A stretch of DNA of 64,000 nt, from positions 6,607,961-6,671,960 of the forward strand of contig NZ_JH993797.1 in NCBI RefSeq assembly GCF_000316115.1. The letters run 5' to 3'. The translations under genes and the position numbers were made by a program. Every line of letters starts with the position of its first letter. Within the stretch, counting starts at the first letter, position 1. The DNA is from Leptolyngbya sp. PCC 7375 (GTDB taxonomy: Bacteria; Cyanobacteriota; Cyanobacteriia; Phormidesmidales; Phormidesmidaceae). The notes beneath the pieces were generated by a model that searched no databases, was not told where the DNA came from, and saw only the letters and a program-made list of their open reading frames with translations. Shown here piece after piece: positions 9,201-18,399 of this stretch.

Positions 9201-11624
9201 ATCACTACGGGTACGGGCATTAATCACGCCACCATTTTGAATGGTTAAAACATCAGTGGTTATTCTAACTTCTCCCCGTTCAGTTGCCCTGGAGGTTTCT
9301 TCCGCTGTTGAAAACAATCCACTCGAAAATCCTCCATTCACAAAGGCTCCCGTAGTGGGGTCTGTTTCAATGTCAACAGTACCATCAATAAAAACAAACG
9401 ATGGTTGGTTCGGATTAATGGGGCGGACGACAACATCACCCGCAGCACCACCATTGAAAGAACGGGTCAGAATTTCTGCGCCATTAATTAGTCTGAGGGC
9501 CTGAGTCTCCAACAAGATATTACCTGCCTGTGATGTGCCCAGAGCACCCACATCAGTAGGTTCATTGGTATCTTCAGAAGTATCAGAAAAAATAAAGCCT
9601 CTATTCAAAATAATGGCGTTTCCTCGAATACTGACATCCCCACCATCAGCACCATCAGCACCGCGAGCAATAACTCGATTGTTATTACCCAGCCGTACAT
9701 CTCCACCACTGATAACTACAACATCTCCTGAGCCACCAACATTTTGAAACTCGTTTGTAAAAGTCAGTGTGTCGTTGGTAAAGGTTTCGATAGAGCCTAG
9801 GTTAATATCTCCTCTATCGGCCCGTAGCGTAATTCTATTGGCAAATCCTGCATCTGCCGAACTGCGCAAAAACCCTTGAGTTGTATCAATTGAACCAGTT
9901 TCACTAACTACATTGATGGTACCGGCAATACCTTCCCCATTATCAGCAATGTAGGCCCCTACATCTGCAATGGTGATGTCACCAAATGCTTGAATATCCA
10001 CATTGCCAGCGGCACCAAAAATTGCAGATGAGTTGATGCCATTGATATCGTTGGGGTCAGTGGAAAATGTTGCCGGTAGAGCCGTAATGTCACCGGTTTC
10101 GCTCAGTAGAGTAATATCTCCAGCGAAGACTAAATCTGTTGAGAGATTGGTGCCTGCCGCATTGGTATTGATTTGAGCAGCAACAACATCGCCATAGGCA
10201 TCAATTACGACATCCCCCGCAACGCCGCTATTGACCGAAGTATTGATGTCTCCAATACTGACCTGACCTGTTGGGACTGCGCTATTACGAACAAAGCGAT
10301 TGGTTAAAAAGACCAATCCATCTGTGTTCAGGCCCCGATTTTCAATATTAATATTGACATCACCAACGTTGATAGCGCTATCGGTAGCAGTTGCATTAAA
10401 CGTAGCTGCCACTGAGCCATTAGGAAAAACAATATCACCCAGAAATCCACCAAATGTGTCCCAGTCAATTCCAGATCGCACATCGAGTGTAGGCCGGGTA
10501 ACACCGTCAATGGTAAGAGTCTCGCCACTGGCCAGTTCAACCTCTGCTAAGCTGGCCAAAAATGGAACGGTACTGGATGGACTAATAACACTACCTGGGT
10601 CACCTGTACCGGTGATGCTGATATTACCCAGGTTGACTTGTCCTCCTGCTAGAACATGTAGTGATGCTCCTGTGTAGTCGGCAATGGTGACATCGCCACT
10701 CGATAGAATGACGGGATCATTAGGACTGAGTAGGCTACCGGGTGAGCCATCTAATGTTTCTACCCTAAAGTTACCACCCGCCAAAAAGTGAGCATCGCCA
10801 ATGACAGGATTGTCAGACCTCAACACCATATCAGAGCCTGAGAATAGGCCGCTGTCAGGATGATTGAGGGCAAAAATATCAATTAAGTTATCGCCTTGTG
10901 CCAGGAGACTATCCCCTGCAGATGCCTTAAATAGCTGGGCCTGACTATCCCGTATTGCCAGCGTGTCGGTCGCTAATAACCTCAGATTTTCTCCAGCCAA
11001 TAGTTCACCGGTCAGGGTCAAATCTCCTGTAGCTAACGTTAAGTCTTGACCCACTGAAAGACTACCGCGATTCTCAATGGCCCGCTGGGCGTCACTGATT
11101 TGTAGCCCTGGCGTCAGTGTTACGGCCAACAAAGGCGGCGCAGTGGGATTAGTGGCGCTGTACACTAGCCCTTCACCCCATTCAAAACCGTCGGCAGTGG
11201 TGGCAAAGAATGATCCGCTAATGTCTAACTGCGCATCTTCGCCAAAAACAATGCCGTTGGGATTGAGGAAAAATAGATCGGCGTCACCATCCACACCCAG
11301 GGTGCCTAAAATCTCCGAAATACTGTTGCCAGTGACCCGACTAAAGATTGATTCAATCCCCGCTGGATTAGCAAAGTACACCCGCTGGAGGTCATTGACA
11401 TTAAAGTCTTCAAAGCTGTGGAAGAGATCGTCACCTCGGGCGGCTCCCCCTTCAATCAAGTCTCCGTTTGCACCCCGAATAAGCGTATCGGGAGTGACAA
11501 CACTGGCTTCGTTTCCAAGGGTATTATCGGGCACAATTTGGGCGTTAGCTGTCGTCGGTGTGAGTAAACCACCCAATAAAGCTACAGCAGCTAGCTTAGT
11601 AGCAAAATACCATTGCGATCGCAT
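6267..11624 (-). CDS. two-partner secretion exoprotein (TpsA, filamentous haemagglutinin-type)
   Basis: About 1785 residues from the ATG at 11624, preferred because it starts a proper signal peptide (MRSQWYFATKLAAVALLGGL, cut after TANA); the frame stays open 43 codons further upstream. The mature N-terminus is a TPS domain with the conserved motifs FANPAGIESIFSRVTG and LNPNGIVFG (NPNG at about 121-124), which TpsB recognises for export. The long middle part is repetitive, with many GGxIxI and GxGAAGDIxI turns typical of a right-handed beta-helix. The C-terminal region has an isolated Cys (RRCDLLAR) and SEFTVTGRGGLPFTPDE, a tail common in cyanobacterial TpsA proteins. Secretion depends on the tpsB gene 180 bp upstream. 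Likely an adhesin or surface fibre; ligand unknown. Confidence 0.93.
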   Translation of the reverse strand: MRSQWYFATKLAAVALLGGLLTPTTANAQIVPDNTLGNEASVVTPDTLIRGANGDLIEGGAARGDDLFHSFEDFNVNDLQRVYFANPAGIESIFSRVTGNSISEILGTLGVDGDADLFFLNPNGIVFGEDAQLDISGSFFATTADGFEWGEGLVYSATNPTAPPLLAVTLTPGLQISDAQRAIENRGSLSVGQDLTLATGDLTLTGELLAGENLRLLATDTLAIRDSQAQLFKASAGDSLLAQGDNLIDIFALNHPDSGLFSGSDMVLRSDNPVIGDAHFLAGGNFRVETLDGSPGSLLSPNDPVILSSGDVTIADYTGASLHVLAGGQVNLGNISITGTGDPGSVISPSSTVPFLASLAEVELASGETLTIDGVTRPTLDVRSGIDWDTFGGFLGDIVFPNGSVAATFNATATDSAINVGDVNINIENRGLNTDGLVFLTNRFVRNSAVPTGQVSIGDINTSVNSGVAGDVVIDAYGDVVAAQINTNAAGTNLSTDLVFAGDITLLSETGDITALPATFSTDPNDINGINSSAIFGAAGNVDIQAFGDITIADVGAYIADNGEGIAGTINVVSETGSIDTTQGFLRSSADAGFANRITLRADRGDINLGSIETFTNDTLTFTNEFQNVGGSGDVVVISGGDVRLGNNNRVIARGADGADGGDVSIRGNAIILNRGFIFSDTSEDTNEPTDVGALGTSQAGNILLETQALRLINGAEILTRSFNGGAAGDVVVRPINPNQPSFVFIDGTVDIETDPTTGAFVNGGFSSGLFSTAEETSRATERGEVRITTDVLTIQNGGVINARTRSDNGAPGSNIFLDVNNLNLLRGGQVLAVTFGNGAAGDIDVDANNRVNISGFDRTFNQRQADMFGAQFIRAAAAGLGNEEAYREALDATDFTIDPVAASSGIYANNRLNFGVQAVGNAIVLEPTTLGPGLPGDVNITAPNITLADSGQISTSTARSARSGDVNLTTQVLQLIDGGRVAAQTYGSGIGGNIRVRPLNVNQPSRIIVDGVAPVQTENLTVNGATFVRPFGGSSSGLVASTEDQDIFYLENPFVQIGNNLLSEIDGINSTTGDGRSILIEDIDTVEILNGGVLTARSRSRADGGDIIIRGAETVSLRDGGQIIVGALDYRRGGAGDLIIDATSDVEIVGEDEDFLSRRTEFESSYQAYLEALFSNTFLITGQTGNATLIAQQRAPIAAAFNADPIRANSALIAQAGINSRESGDIRLTTNGSLRLREFGQIASDTFGLGAAGDIVLNIAGDIELSDFSQISSQIAARGGSEAFLLNNNGDEGQRPAPLTERNQIVINNARTLSLESNSQIAAGAFGQGDVGTIQITTMDSVELEGGSTIRGSVETGGIGDGGDINVNSRRLSLTTGGQIQSGVFREQEIDGVLTPGGRGEGGNININVADVTIDGFAENRSGLFVSTERGAVGSAGTIRIGSENNPTENLRVTNLGIINAATSNGSDAGGIDINVGTLRLEMGGLISVDGTPLGTTTNNPGNPGNIDIVADNVGLFQGGKIQATTASIEDSGNINLTIEGALVLDGTQTSRDPSGSCLTCNLISTEAFGIGATGGNIRILTNSVAGNLFENSDIVANAQGPGGSVDLLANNSLGIFIGSRPLREIFTLRSGRSLQSDLDASSELTVDDGTVATGEQQDLPEVTIPDIVDPTDLVDRRCDLLARQQSNTSEFTVTGRGGLPFTPDEQLEGSDLLEDFGPLGSPLDETPDGSENDGDDVSAIPSVPEIIAEPQGWTLTEDGQLLLYGSAENAQSLLNASCQASTS

Positions 11625-11804
11625 ATTTTCCACGCAAAACCTCCCAGCCATGACAGACCTACGGAAACCGACAAAACTCAACTTAGATAAACCAGCTGCG
11701 CCTGAGATGCGCGCGTATTTTGTGTCCAGATAATTTAGGCAGAATGGTAGCATTTCTCGATTTGGTGGGGAAATAAAGTTTCAGTAAATTTACGAGACTG
11801 CCCC

Positions 11805-13517
11805 TTAAAAAAGGCGACCTGTGATGCTAAATAAAAACCCACTCTCTTGAAAGGAGTTTCCTTCTTCTCCTGGATCAATCAGAGGAATGCCAAAATCTAG
11901 ACGAGCACTGATGCGATCGCTCGTTTGCCATAGCAACCCCGTGCCAATACTCAGCAGGTTATTGGGATCGGGGTCCACCTGTTCGCCGTTGTTCCAACCG
12001 ACGCCATAGTCAATAAACGGGGCGATCTGCATGGCGCTATCAATACTAGGCACCTCAAACAGTGGGAAACGCATTTCCACTGAGGCAAACACCCCATTGT
12101 CAGTGGTGGCCTGATCCTGACGATAACCCCGCACACTGCCCTGCCCCCCTAAACGAAACTGTTCTAGCGACAGCAACGGCCCGTCAGATAGCTGGCCCGT
12201 CAGCCTGGCGAGAAAGAGCTGATCGTTATCAAACGCTTTCACCCACTGGGCCTGCCCTTGCCAGCTCAAAAATTGACCATCGGGGCGATCGCCAGAATTA
12301 CTGGTGGCATCGAACCAGTCAGTACCCAGACTAAATTGCGATCGCAGCGCCAACACTTCCCGCGCACTGCGTTGCGTCCATTCCTGATTAAACCGAATCG
12401 CCGCTATACGGGTAACTCCATCGTCACTGCCACTCGTCTGCAATGGCAACCGAATATCCCCAAACTGGAACGTACTCTCAGACCGTCTGTAGTCAAACGC
12501 CAATTCCAGAGCCAGTTCTTCGGTAGGGGTTTCAATCACTGGCTGGCGGAGGCTCAATGCCAAGTTCGTCGAGTCCGATTCAATATCTAGCACCTTAAAT
12601 GCATCTTGTATGATGCGACTGTCGGTCGTGCTGTAGTCAATGGCCAGCGACGTGTTGTGAGGCCCGAGGGGGATGGTGTATCCCAAATCCCAGGTGTCAC
12701 TACCATTGGTGTAGCCATAGCTTGCTACAAAGCTATCCCCTTTGCCCAGCAGGTTGATATTGGAGAGAGTCGCCCGCCGCTGAAAACTCCCCACACTTGT
12801 TGAGCGAAAATTATCTAAAGAGATCGTACCGCCCCATCTCGGCGCTTCCTTCACTTGTAGGTTGAGAATACTACCACCAGTTTGGGTGCCAGCTGCTAGC
12901 TCCGCCGACAAATTCTCAATTAGTGGATTAATCTGTAACAACTGTAACGATTCCACTAAACGATTGACATTTAGTGGAGCGTCATTTCTCACCTCAATGC
13001 GAGAACTAATATAGCCAGGGTCCAAATGTTTGAGGCCAGTAATCTGAATATCTTCTAAACCACCCTCCACCACCTGAATCGTGACCACACCATCCCCAAT
13101 CAATTGGTCGGATGGAATAAATGCCCCTGAAGAGATGTACCCGGCATCGACATAGAGTTGCGTAATCGCTGCACGAGCCTCAAATAGCTCAGAAAACGTC
13201 ATGGGTCGATCGACATAGTCAGCCGTTGCCGCCCCTAGCTCCGACTCGCTAAAGACAGTACTACCCACCACTCGAAAAGCACTGACCACAAAGGTACCTG
13301 GCACCTCTATCTCCTGTTCAGGCACATCTGACGGCACAGATGGTTGAGGCAACAAATCCTCTGGGGCAGGCAGTGGCTCAGGTTCAGGCAGTGGAGTCAC
13401 AGGCTCAGGGGGCAACGGTTCTATCCCCTGAGCGATCGCCACAGTGGGTACTACAGTCGATACTAACCACACCACACTAGCCAGAAAACACTTGAGATAG
13501 ACGGAGGCATGCATCAT
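11805..13517 (-). CDS. two-partner secretion transporter (TpsB, ShlB/FhaC/HecB family)
   Basis: About 570 residues from the ATG at 13517; a TTG four codons upstream is the alternative. Signal peptide at residues 1-29, then a Pro/Glu-rich linker (about 30-70), two POTRA domains (about 75-230, including FRVVGSTVF and ITGLKHLDPGYI) and a 16-strand beta-barrel of the Omp85 superfamily. The barrel has the diagnostic VRGY motif (about 462-465) and a terminal Phe, as outer-membrane barrels require. It threads the exoprotein encoded downstream through the outer membrane. It heads the minus-strand run tpsB-tpsA-CHAT-caspase, and the 286-bp AT-rich gap to the divergent CHAT-CHASE2 gene should hold the promoters. 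Confidence 0.93.
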   Translation of the reverse strand: MMHASVYLKCFLASVVWLVSTVVPTVAIAQGIEPLPPEPVTPLPEPEPLPAPEDLLPQPSVPSDVPEQEIEVPGTFVVSAFRVVGSTVFSESELGAATADYVDRPMTFSELFEARAAITQLYVDAGYISSGAFIPSDQLIGDGVVTIQVVEGGLEDIQITGLKHLDPGYISSRIEVRNDAPLNVNRLVESLQLLQINPLIENLSAELAAGTQTGGSILNLQVKEAPRWGGTISLDNFRSTSVGSFQRRATLSNINLLGKGDSFVASYGYTNGSDTWDLGYTIPLGPHNTSLAIDYSTTDSRIIQDAFKVLDIESDSTNLALSLRQPVIETPTEELALELAFDYRRSESTFQFGDIRLPLQTSGSDDGVTRIAAIRFNQEWTQRSAREVLALRSQFSLGTDWFDATSNSGDRPDGQFLSWQGQAQWVKAFDNDQLFLARLTGQLSDGPLLSLEQFRLGGQGSVRGYRQDQATTDNGVFASVEMRFPLFEVPSIDSAMQIAPFIDYGVGWNNGEQVDPDPNNLLSIGTGLLWQTSDRISARLDFGIPLIDPGEEGNSFQESGFLFSITGRLF

Positions 13518-13815
13518 CTCTACAACCAAAAAAGGAGTTTTGAGCAGGACAGGGGTTAGGTATTAAGAAGCAATAAATGTTTCAATAGATAAAAACGTAC
13601 ATAAGCATGAACATTCACCTAATGAGTGATTTTCACGCTTATTTTTCAATCCATAGAGCTATGTATGCTTATTATTATCTAAACAGTGAAAATACAGATA
13701 CGTCTATCTATTGACTGTGTCAAATCATCATATTTCTGGTTACTTAGAACTTATTCATTACTTGAATAACTTTCAAACAATTGGAAATACTGCGATTTAG
13801 TCGATCCGGAAAGTA

Positions 13816-16224
13816 ATGGCCCAAACCTATCGCCTAGCCGTTAATCAAATAAGCCAGACCTGCTTCTTTGAGCTGACTTGGGGACAGGGGCAACAGCTCA
13901 TGGCACAACTGCCTTATCCAGAACAGCTGACGGTACTCTACCAGCGTTGGCAACGAGCCTATTTAGGCTATTACCAGTCAGCCTTTGGTAATGATGAGCA
14001 ACCTATGCGAGGGCGAGCTGGGGTTACTGGCCAAATTTCTTCTACGCGCACTGATTGGCATAGCCAGTTGGTGCAGGCAGAAGCCAAATTTCTTTCGGAA
14101 TTTCATCGTTGGCTCCGCAGTGAACCGCTGTTTCCCATTCGTCGTCAGTTGGGTCAAGCGGCCCCAATCGATCCAACCAGTCCTGAAACCATTACTCTAT
14201 TTATCACCTGTAATCCCATACATCTTTCTCGGTTGCCTTGGGAGAGTTGGGAGGTCAGGGCTGAGTTTAGTCAGCATCAGTCTATTTGTATTGCCCGCTT
14301 ACCTGCCAACATCCGCACAGCAGCAACACCACCCAAAAAACATCGACGTAAAGCCCGAGTATTGGTGATCATTGGTGACGAAACCGGTCTCGATCTCTCT
14401 GGAGATTTACAAGCGATTGAGACGTTGAGTACGTTGGCCGAAATCCATCAGGTGGGTTGGCGACCGGGGATGAATGTAGCCGCTCTGGGCCAGGCGATTT
14501 GTCGTGAAATTAGCGATTCTAACGGCTGGGACATGCTGTTCTTTTTTGGCCACAGCAATGAAGCCGATAGCGTTGGGGGTGAAATTGCCATTGCCCCCAA
14601 TGCCAATATCTCGATGCGCGAGCTGGGTCCCTACTTAAAACAGGCACAACAAAATGGCTTACAGTTTGCTCTGTTTAACTCTTGCAAAGGTCTTGATATT
14701 GCCGACACCCTGGTGGATTTAGGTTTAAACCAGGTTGTGGTCATGCGAGAACCGATACATAATCAGGTAGCTCAGGCCTTTTTAAACCAGTTTCTACGAC
14801 GGTTAGTTCAATTTGACGATGTCCACAGAGCCTTACAAAAAGCTAGCCAATCGCTTCGATCAGAAAGTACGTTAACCTATCCATCGGCACACCTAATCCC
14901 CTCTTTATTTAGTCATCGTGGGGCAGAACTCTTTCAACTACAACCGCTTGGTTGGAAAGCACGGTTAGACCTTTGGCTACCCAGTGTGCGACAGGGTGTA
15001 GTATTGGGTGCGATCGCACTTCTTTCCATTACCCCCTCCATACGAGATTGGCTCCTATCCCAGCGTCTCTACAGTCAGTCAGTTTATCGCCAGGTCACTC
15101 AGCAGATTCCCACATCATCTTCTCCTCCCATATTACTGGTGCAAATCGACGACAAAGCTGTCTCGGAAATTGATGGCTTTACCCCATATCAGATGAATTG
15201 GCGCTATATTGCTCAACTGATTGACATTCTTTCATCCGGTCAAAGTTCGGTCATTGGCATTGATTATCTGTTTGATCGACGCCAGGACGAAAACGAGGCT
15301 GTCTTAAGACAATCCTTGCAAAATGCTGCCGAACAAGGTATCTGGCTGGTGCTAGGCTCGGTGCTGAGCCGAGGGGAAGAAATTGGTCCCCGGTCAGGCG
15401 TCACCGATCTGGCCTGGAGCATGCAGGGATATGCCAACGCCCCGTGGCACTACCTGAGACCCCCCCTCACCGACTGCCAAAACCGATGCCCATTTGCTTA
15501 TTTAGCCGCCCTGGCACAAGCAGGCGGCAGTTCATTGTCGCCCTCGATATCAAATACAACAGATCTAAGGACACAACTTCTTAACGTCAGTTCTCGCCCA
15601 ACCAACAATCCATTATTACAGAATCTCTCTCAGCAGCATCTTTCTACTCTATCACGACTACTTAAACAGCGTTGGTTACAGCCAATTTTAGATTTCTCTA
15701 TCCCAGCCGACCAGGTTTACCAAGCCATTTCATCGTCTGAGCTATTGGAGCCATCTGCATCACTGACCTGGAAAAATCAGATTGTTTTAATTGGAGCTGG
15801 TGGTTATGGTGGTGCTGGATTAGGAGATACCAAAGATTATACAGAGCCACCCCCTGCGGTTGTTTACTGGCATCACCAACGTTATCCTGAACAATCAACC
15901 TATCCACCCGGACGATTTACAGGCACTGAGGCCCATGCCTATGCCGTACATCATTTCTTAGAACGTCATCAGGTTGTTCCCATTCCCACCCTGTGGATGG
16001 TGGGTGTGGCGTCTTTTCTGGGTGCGGGCTCAGCCATTGTCGCGAGGCGACATGACCTATCGCAGCGACAACGCTGGCTCAGCGTTATTCTCTTTAGCGC
16101 CGCCTCTGGTTTAGTTGGTTTACAAATGCATATTACAGCATCTGTTCTGATGCCATGGTTATTACCAACGGCAACAGTCTGGCTTTACCATTTGCCAGGT
16201 TTTCAACGCATTCGTCCTAAATGA
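13816..16224 (+). CDS. CHAT-CHASE2 membrane protein
   Basis: 802 residues. The N-terminal part (about 1-370) ends in a CHAT caspase-like domain (about 170-370) with His in FFFGHSNEAD and Cys in LFNSCKGLDI. A membrane segment (about 390-412, VVLGAIALLSITPSIRDWL) leads into a CHASE2 sensor domain (about 415-710, ILLVQIDDKAVSEI, VIGIDYLFDRR). Three hydrophobic segments near the C-terminus complete the usual CHASE2 architecture. CHASE2 normally senses an extracellular signal for a cytoplasmic output; the output here appears to be the N-terminal CHAT domain instead of a kinase or cyclase. It is divergent from tpsB and followed 76 bp later by a small exported protein. The signal and the target are unknown. 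Confidence 0.88.
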   Translation: MAQTYRLAVNQISQTCFFELTWGQGQQLMAQLPYPEQLTVLYQRWQRAYLGYYQSAFGNDEQPMRGRAGVTGQISSTRTDWHSQLVQAEAKFLSEFHRWLRSEPLFPIRRQLGQAAPIDPTSPETITLFITCNPIHLSRLPWESWEVRAEFSQHQSICIARLPANIRTAATPPKKHRRKARVLVIIGDETGLDLSGDLQAIETLSTLAEIHQVGWRPGMNVAALGQAICREISDSNGWDMLFFFGHSNEADSVGGEIAIAPNANISMRELGPYLKQAQQNGLQFALFNSCKGLDIADTLVDLGLNQVVVMREPIHNQVAQAFLNQFLRRLVQFDDVHRALQKASQSLRSESTLTYPSAHLIPSLFSHRGAELFQLQPLGWKARLDLWLPSVRQGVVLGAIALLSITPSIRDWLLSQRLYSQSVYRQVTQQIPTSSSPPILLVQIDDKAVSEIDGFTPYQMNWRYIAQLIDILSSGQSSVIGIDYLFDRRQDENEAVLRQSLQNAAEQGIWLVLGSVLSRGEEIGPRSGVTDLAWSMQGYANAPWHYLRPPLTDCQNRCPFAYLAALAQAGGSSLSPSISNTTDLRTQLLNVSSRPTNNPLLQNLSQQHLSTLSRLLKQRWLQPILDFSIPADQVYQAISSSELLEPSASLTWKNQIVLIGAGGYGGAGLGDTKDYTEPPPAVVYWHHQRYPEQSTYPPGRFTGTEAHAYAVHHFLERHQVVPIPTLWMVGVASFLGAGSAIVARRHDLSQRQRWLSVILFSAASGLVGLQMHITASVLMPWLLPTATVWLYHLPGFQRIRPK

Positions 16225-16300
16225 CAATAATTCAATGCTAGAGAAACTCTAAAACCCAATTTTCCTGACAAAATCTTGCACAATTCAAGAGGAAATAACA

Positions 16301-16996
16301 ATGATTAGAGCATCTGTATATACCAAATTACTATGTTCATCCTTAGGGGCTCTATTGGCATCAATCGTGCCTACCACAGTGCCCACTGCCGAGGCCCAGG
16401 CAGTCTCACAGTTAAATAGTATCGTCAGACGTCTGTTGGATAATGACGATGAAGATCCACCGCTAATTTCCCGTGGCGACCTGTGCATTATCGCACCGGC
16501 TACGGCGGGTGAAGGGACGCCGGCAATTTGGCACGAGCAGCCTGTGATTGTCTTTAAACCCGGCAGCATTGAAAAGCTAGCTCTACGGGATGAGGCCACG
16601 AATGAAGTCTTCTGGGAGTATATCCCTGCATCGACCACCAGTCATTTGATGTACAGTGGTGAGCCACTACAATCTGATACCATTTATCGGTTAGAGGTTT
16701 ATTTAGATGCTGATGCCGAGAATCCAGCCAAGTTTCCCGATTTTCGCCTGTTACCTGAAGATTTCCGTCAACAGATTAGTAACGAGCTGGCATCAAATAC
16801 TGTTCCCAAAGACACTGATTTACTCTCTGAAGATGGGGTCGCAACTGAAGATTGGGTCGCTATCCAGCACGCTGAATATTTTGCTGACCAGGGACTACGT
16901 TTAGATGCTATTCAAGCCTTATTTAACGTCAACACGCCCTCGGCAGAACTGGCTACTATGCAACAACAGATAATTGAGGCCGTCTGTAGCCGCTGA
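16301..16996 (+). CDS. small exported protein of the TPS/CHAT locus (DUF928-like)
   Basis: 231 residues with a signal peptide (1-33, cut near TAEAQA) and no other membrane segment, so periplasmic or secreted. The core (RGDLCIIAPA, QPVIVFKPG, VFWEYIPAS, IYRLEVYLD) follows the pattern of cyanobacterial DUF928 proteins, which often accompany CHASE2 and TPS genes; I hold that family call loosely. The helical C-terminus (about 185-231) looks like a short TPR-type tail. A good ribosome site (AAGAGGA, 7-8 bp spacing) precedes the ATG. It lies 76 bp behind the CHAT-CHASE2 gene on the same strand, so the two are probably co-transcribed. Confidence 0.72.
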   Translation: MIRASVYTKLLCSSLGALLASIVPTTVPTAEAQAVSQLNSIVRRLLDNDDEDPPLISRGDLCIIAPATAGEGTPAIWHEQPVIVFKPGSIEKLALRDEATNEVFWEYIPASTTSHLMYSGEPLQSDTIYRLEVYLDADAENPAKFPDFRLLPEDFRQQISNELASNTVPKDTDLLSEDGVATEDWVAIQHAEYFADQGLRLDAIQALFNVNTPSAELATMQQQIIEAVCSR

Positions 16997-17024
16997 GAGC
17001 CGTAAATTTTTCGGTGGCGATTGA

Positions 17025-17759
17025 TTACGCCGCCAATGCTAACGGTTGCTCAAATCGAGATAACGCTTCTAACGATTGCTTTAGGTCTGCTGTCAGTAGG
17101 GTTGCCTGTCGCTTAGCTGATCCTGCGTGCAGGTAGTTGCTGACAGTTAATGGCTGACCAATGTGGATCTCGGTACTGCTACCAAAGCTGGGATGAGGGC
17201 TGTCGTAGGCCAGAGAAATGGGTAAAACCTTAACCCCCAGATTGGGCGTAGACTGCTCAGCCTGTAGGGCTAATCTGGCTAGGCCAGGCTTAAGACGCTG
17301 GACCTGCTTTTCCCGGAAAATATTACCCTCCGGAAAAATAACCAGGGTTTCCTGGTTTTTCAGTAGCTGCATGCCATGGCGTAGAGTTGCGATCGCAGGT
17401 CTCTTCACATTCACCGGAAACCCACCCAGTTGCTTAATAGCCCAGCCCTGTAGACCCAAGCACTCATCTGCCGTCACCATAAACCGCAGGTAACGCCCCG
17501 TCGACTGATGGCCCACCAACCCTATCAACAAAGGATCCCACCGGGAACGGTGGGTAGGCGCATACACAACCGGACCGCTGGTGGGGATATTTGCCTGACC
17601 AGTGATGCGAATAGTCTTAAAAAAGTTCGGCAGAAGAACCTTCTCACCAATTTTGTAGGCCAACGGAGTAAGCCAGGGGGATAGCTTCGATTGACAGAGG
17701 ATAGTCCGTGATTGGAGTGCTGGCTGTCTAGGAAGCAAAAATTGTGGACTAAAGGCCAT
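17025..17759 (-). CDS. plsC: 1-acyl-sn-glycerol-3-phosphate acyltransferase family protein
   Basis: 244 residues from the ATG at 17759 (a TTG lies two codons upstream). PlsC-type acyltransferase fold with the catalytic HX4D motif (THRSRWDP, about residues 69-77) and the FPEGNIFR phosphate-binding motif (about 142-149). These enzymes add the second acyl group to lysophosphatidic acid at the inner face of the membrane. Length fits the family. It converges with the small exported protein gene, 28 bp apart. The exact acceptor (lysophosphatidic acid or another lysolipid) cannot be told from sequence. Confidence 0.88.
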   Translation of the reverse strand: MAFSPQFLLPRQPALQSRTILCQSKLSPWLTPLAYKIGEKVLLPNFFKTIRITGQANIPTSGPVVYAPTHRSRWDPLLIGLVGHQSTGRYLRFMVTADECLGLQGWAIKQLGGFPVNVKRPAIATLRHGMQLLKNQETLVIFPEGNIFREKQVQRLKPGLARLALQAEQSTPNLGVKVLPISLAYDSPHPSFGSSTEIHIGQPLTVSNYLHAGSAKRQATLLTADLKQSLEALSRFEQPLALAA

Positions 17760-17901
17760 TAGCAATACTCAGGACAATGAAGAAAACACCCAAAGGGGAT
17801 ATAGGTATTGTGAGCCATGTGCCCGACGATACTCAACTCCACATTTGTATACATACCATATACCTATCTTTAGGTTAGCTCTGTCAGTGGACAGGACAGT
17901 T

Positions 17902-18399
17902 TTACCGCCGTCTCTGCCGAAACCAGTTTTTTAACTGCTGCTGGCAGGAAGATGAGAGAATCCCCCCCTGTACGGCTAATTGATGATTAGACGCTGGTCC
18001 ATCTGGCACATTGATAACAGAGCGTACGGCCCCTGTTTTGGGGTCATCTGCGCCATACACTAGTAAACCCAACCGTGCATTCACAATTGCACCAGCACAC
18101 ATCGGACAGGGTTCTAACGTGACGTATAAACGACAGTCATTGAGATGCCAATTCTGTAACGATTGTCCCGCCTGACGCAGCACTAAAATTTCGGCATGGG
18201 CGGTGGGGTCATGATCCCGCTCTCGACGGTTAACGGCTTCAGCAATTACGTCATCATTAGGACCCACCAGCACAGCACCCACCGGCACTTCGCCTGCCTC
18301 CCCAGCCACTTCTGCCAGTGCCAAGGCCCGCAGCATCCAGCGCCGATGGTTTAGGTAAACAGGATTATCCAACGGCGGCGGCGGCACATCATAGGGCAT
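17902..18399 (-). CDS. tadA: tRNA adenosine(34) deaminase TadA
   Basis: 165 residues. Cytidine/deoxycytidylate deaminase fold with zinc ligands His68 (in HAE, where Glu70 is the proton shuttle) and Cys98/Cys101 in PCPMC. It converts A34 to inosine in the tRNA-Arg anticodon. The first 22 residues are Pro-rich and less conserved, so the Met at residue 22 is an alternative start. Its ATG overlaps by one base the stop codon of the cupin gene upstream, which suggests translational coupling. Confidence 0.94.
   Translation of the reverse strand: MPYDVPPPPLDNPVYLNHRRWMLRALALAEVAGEAGEVPVGAVLVGPNDDVIAEAVNRRERDHDPTAHAEILVLRQAGQSLQNWHLNDCRLYVTLEPCPMCAGAIVNARLGLLVYGADDPKTGAVRSVINVPDGPASNHQLAVQGGILSSSCQQQLKNWFRQRRR

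Noticed and set aside
6400..11733. Long plus-strand frames opposite the exoprotein gene (for example 6400-7056 and 11077-11733)
   Set aside because: They are antisense shadows of a repetitive, low-stop coding sequence and encode Ser/Pro-rich sequence without domains.
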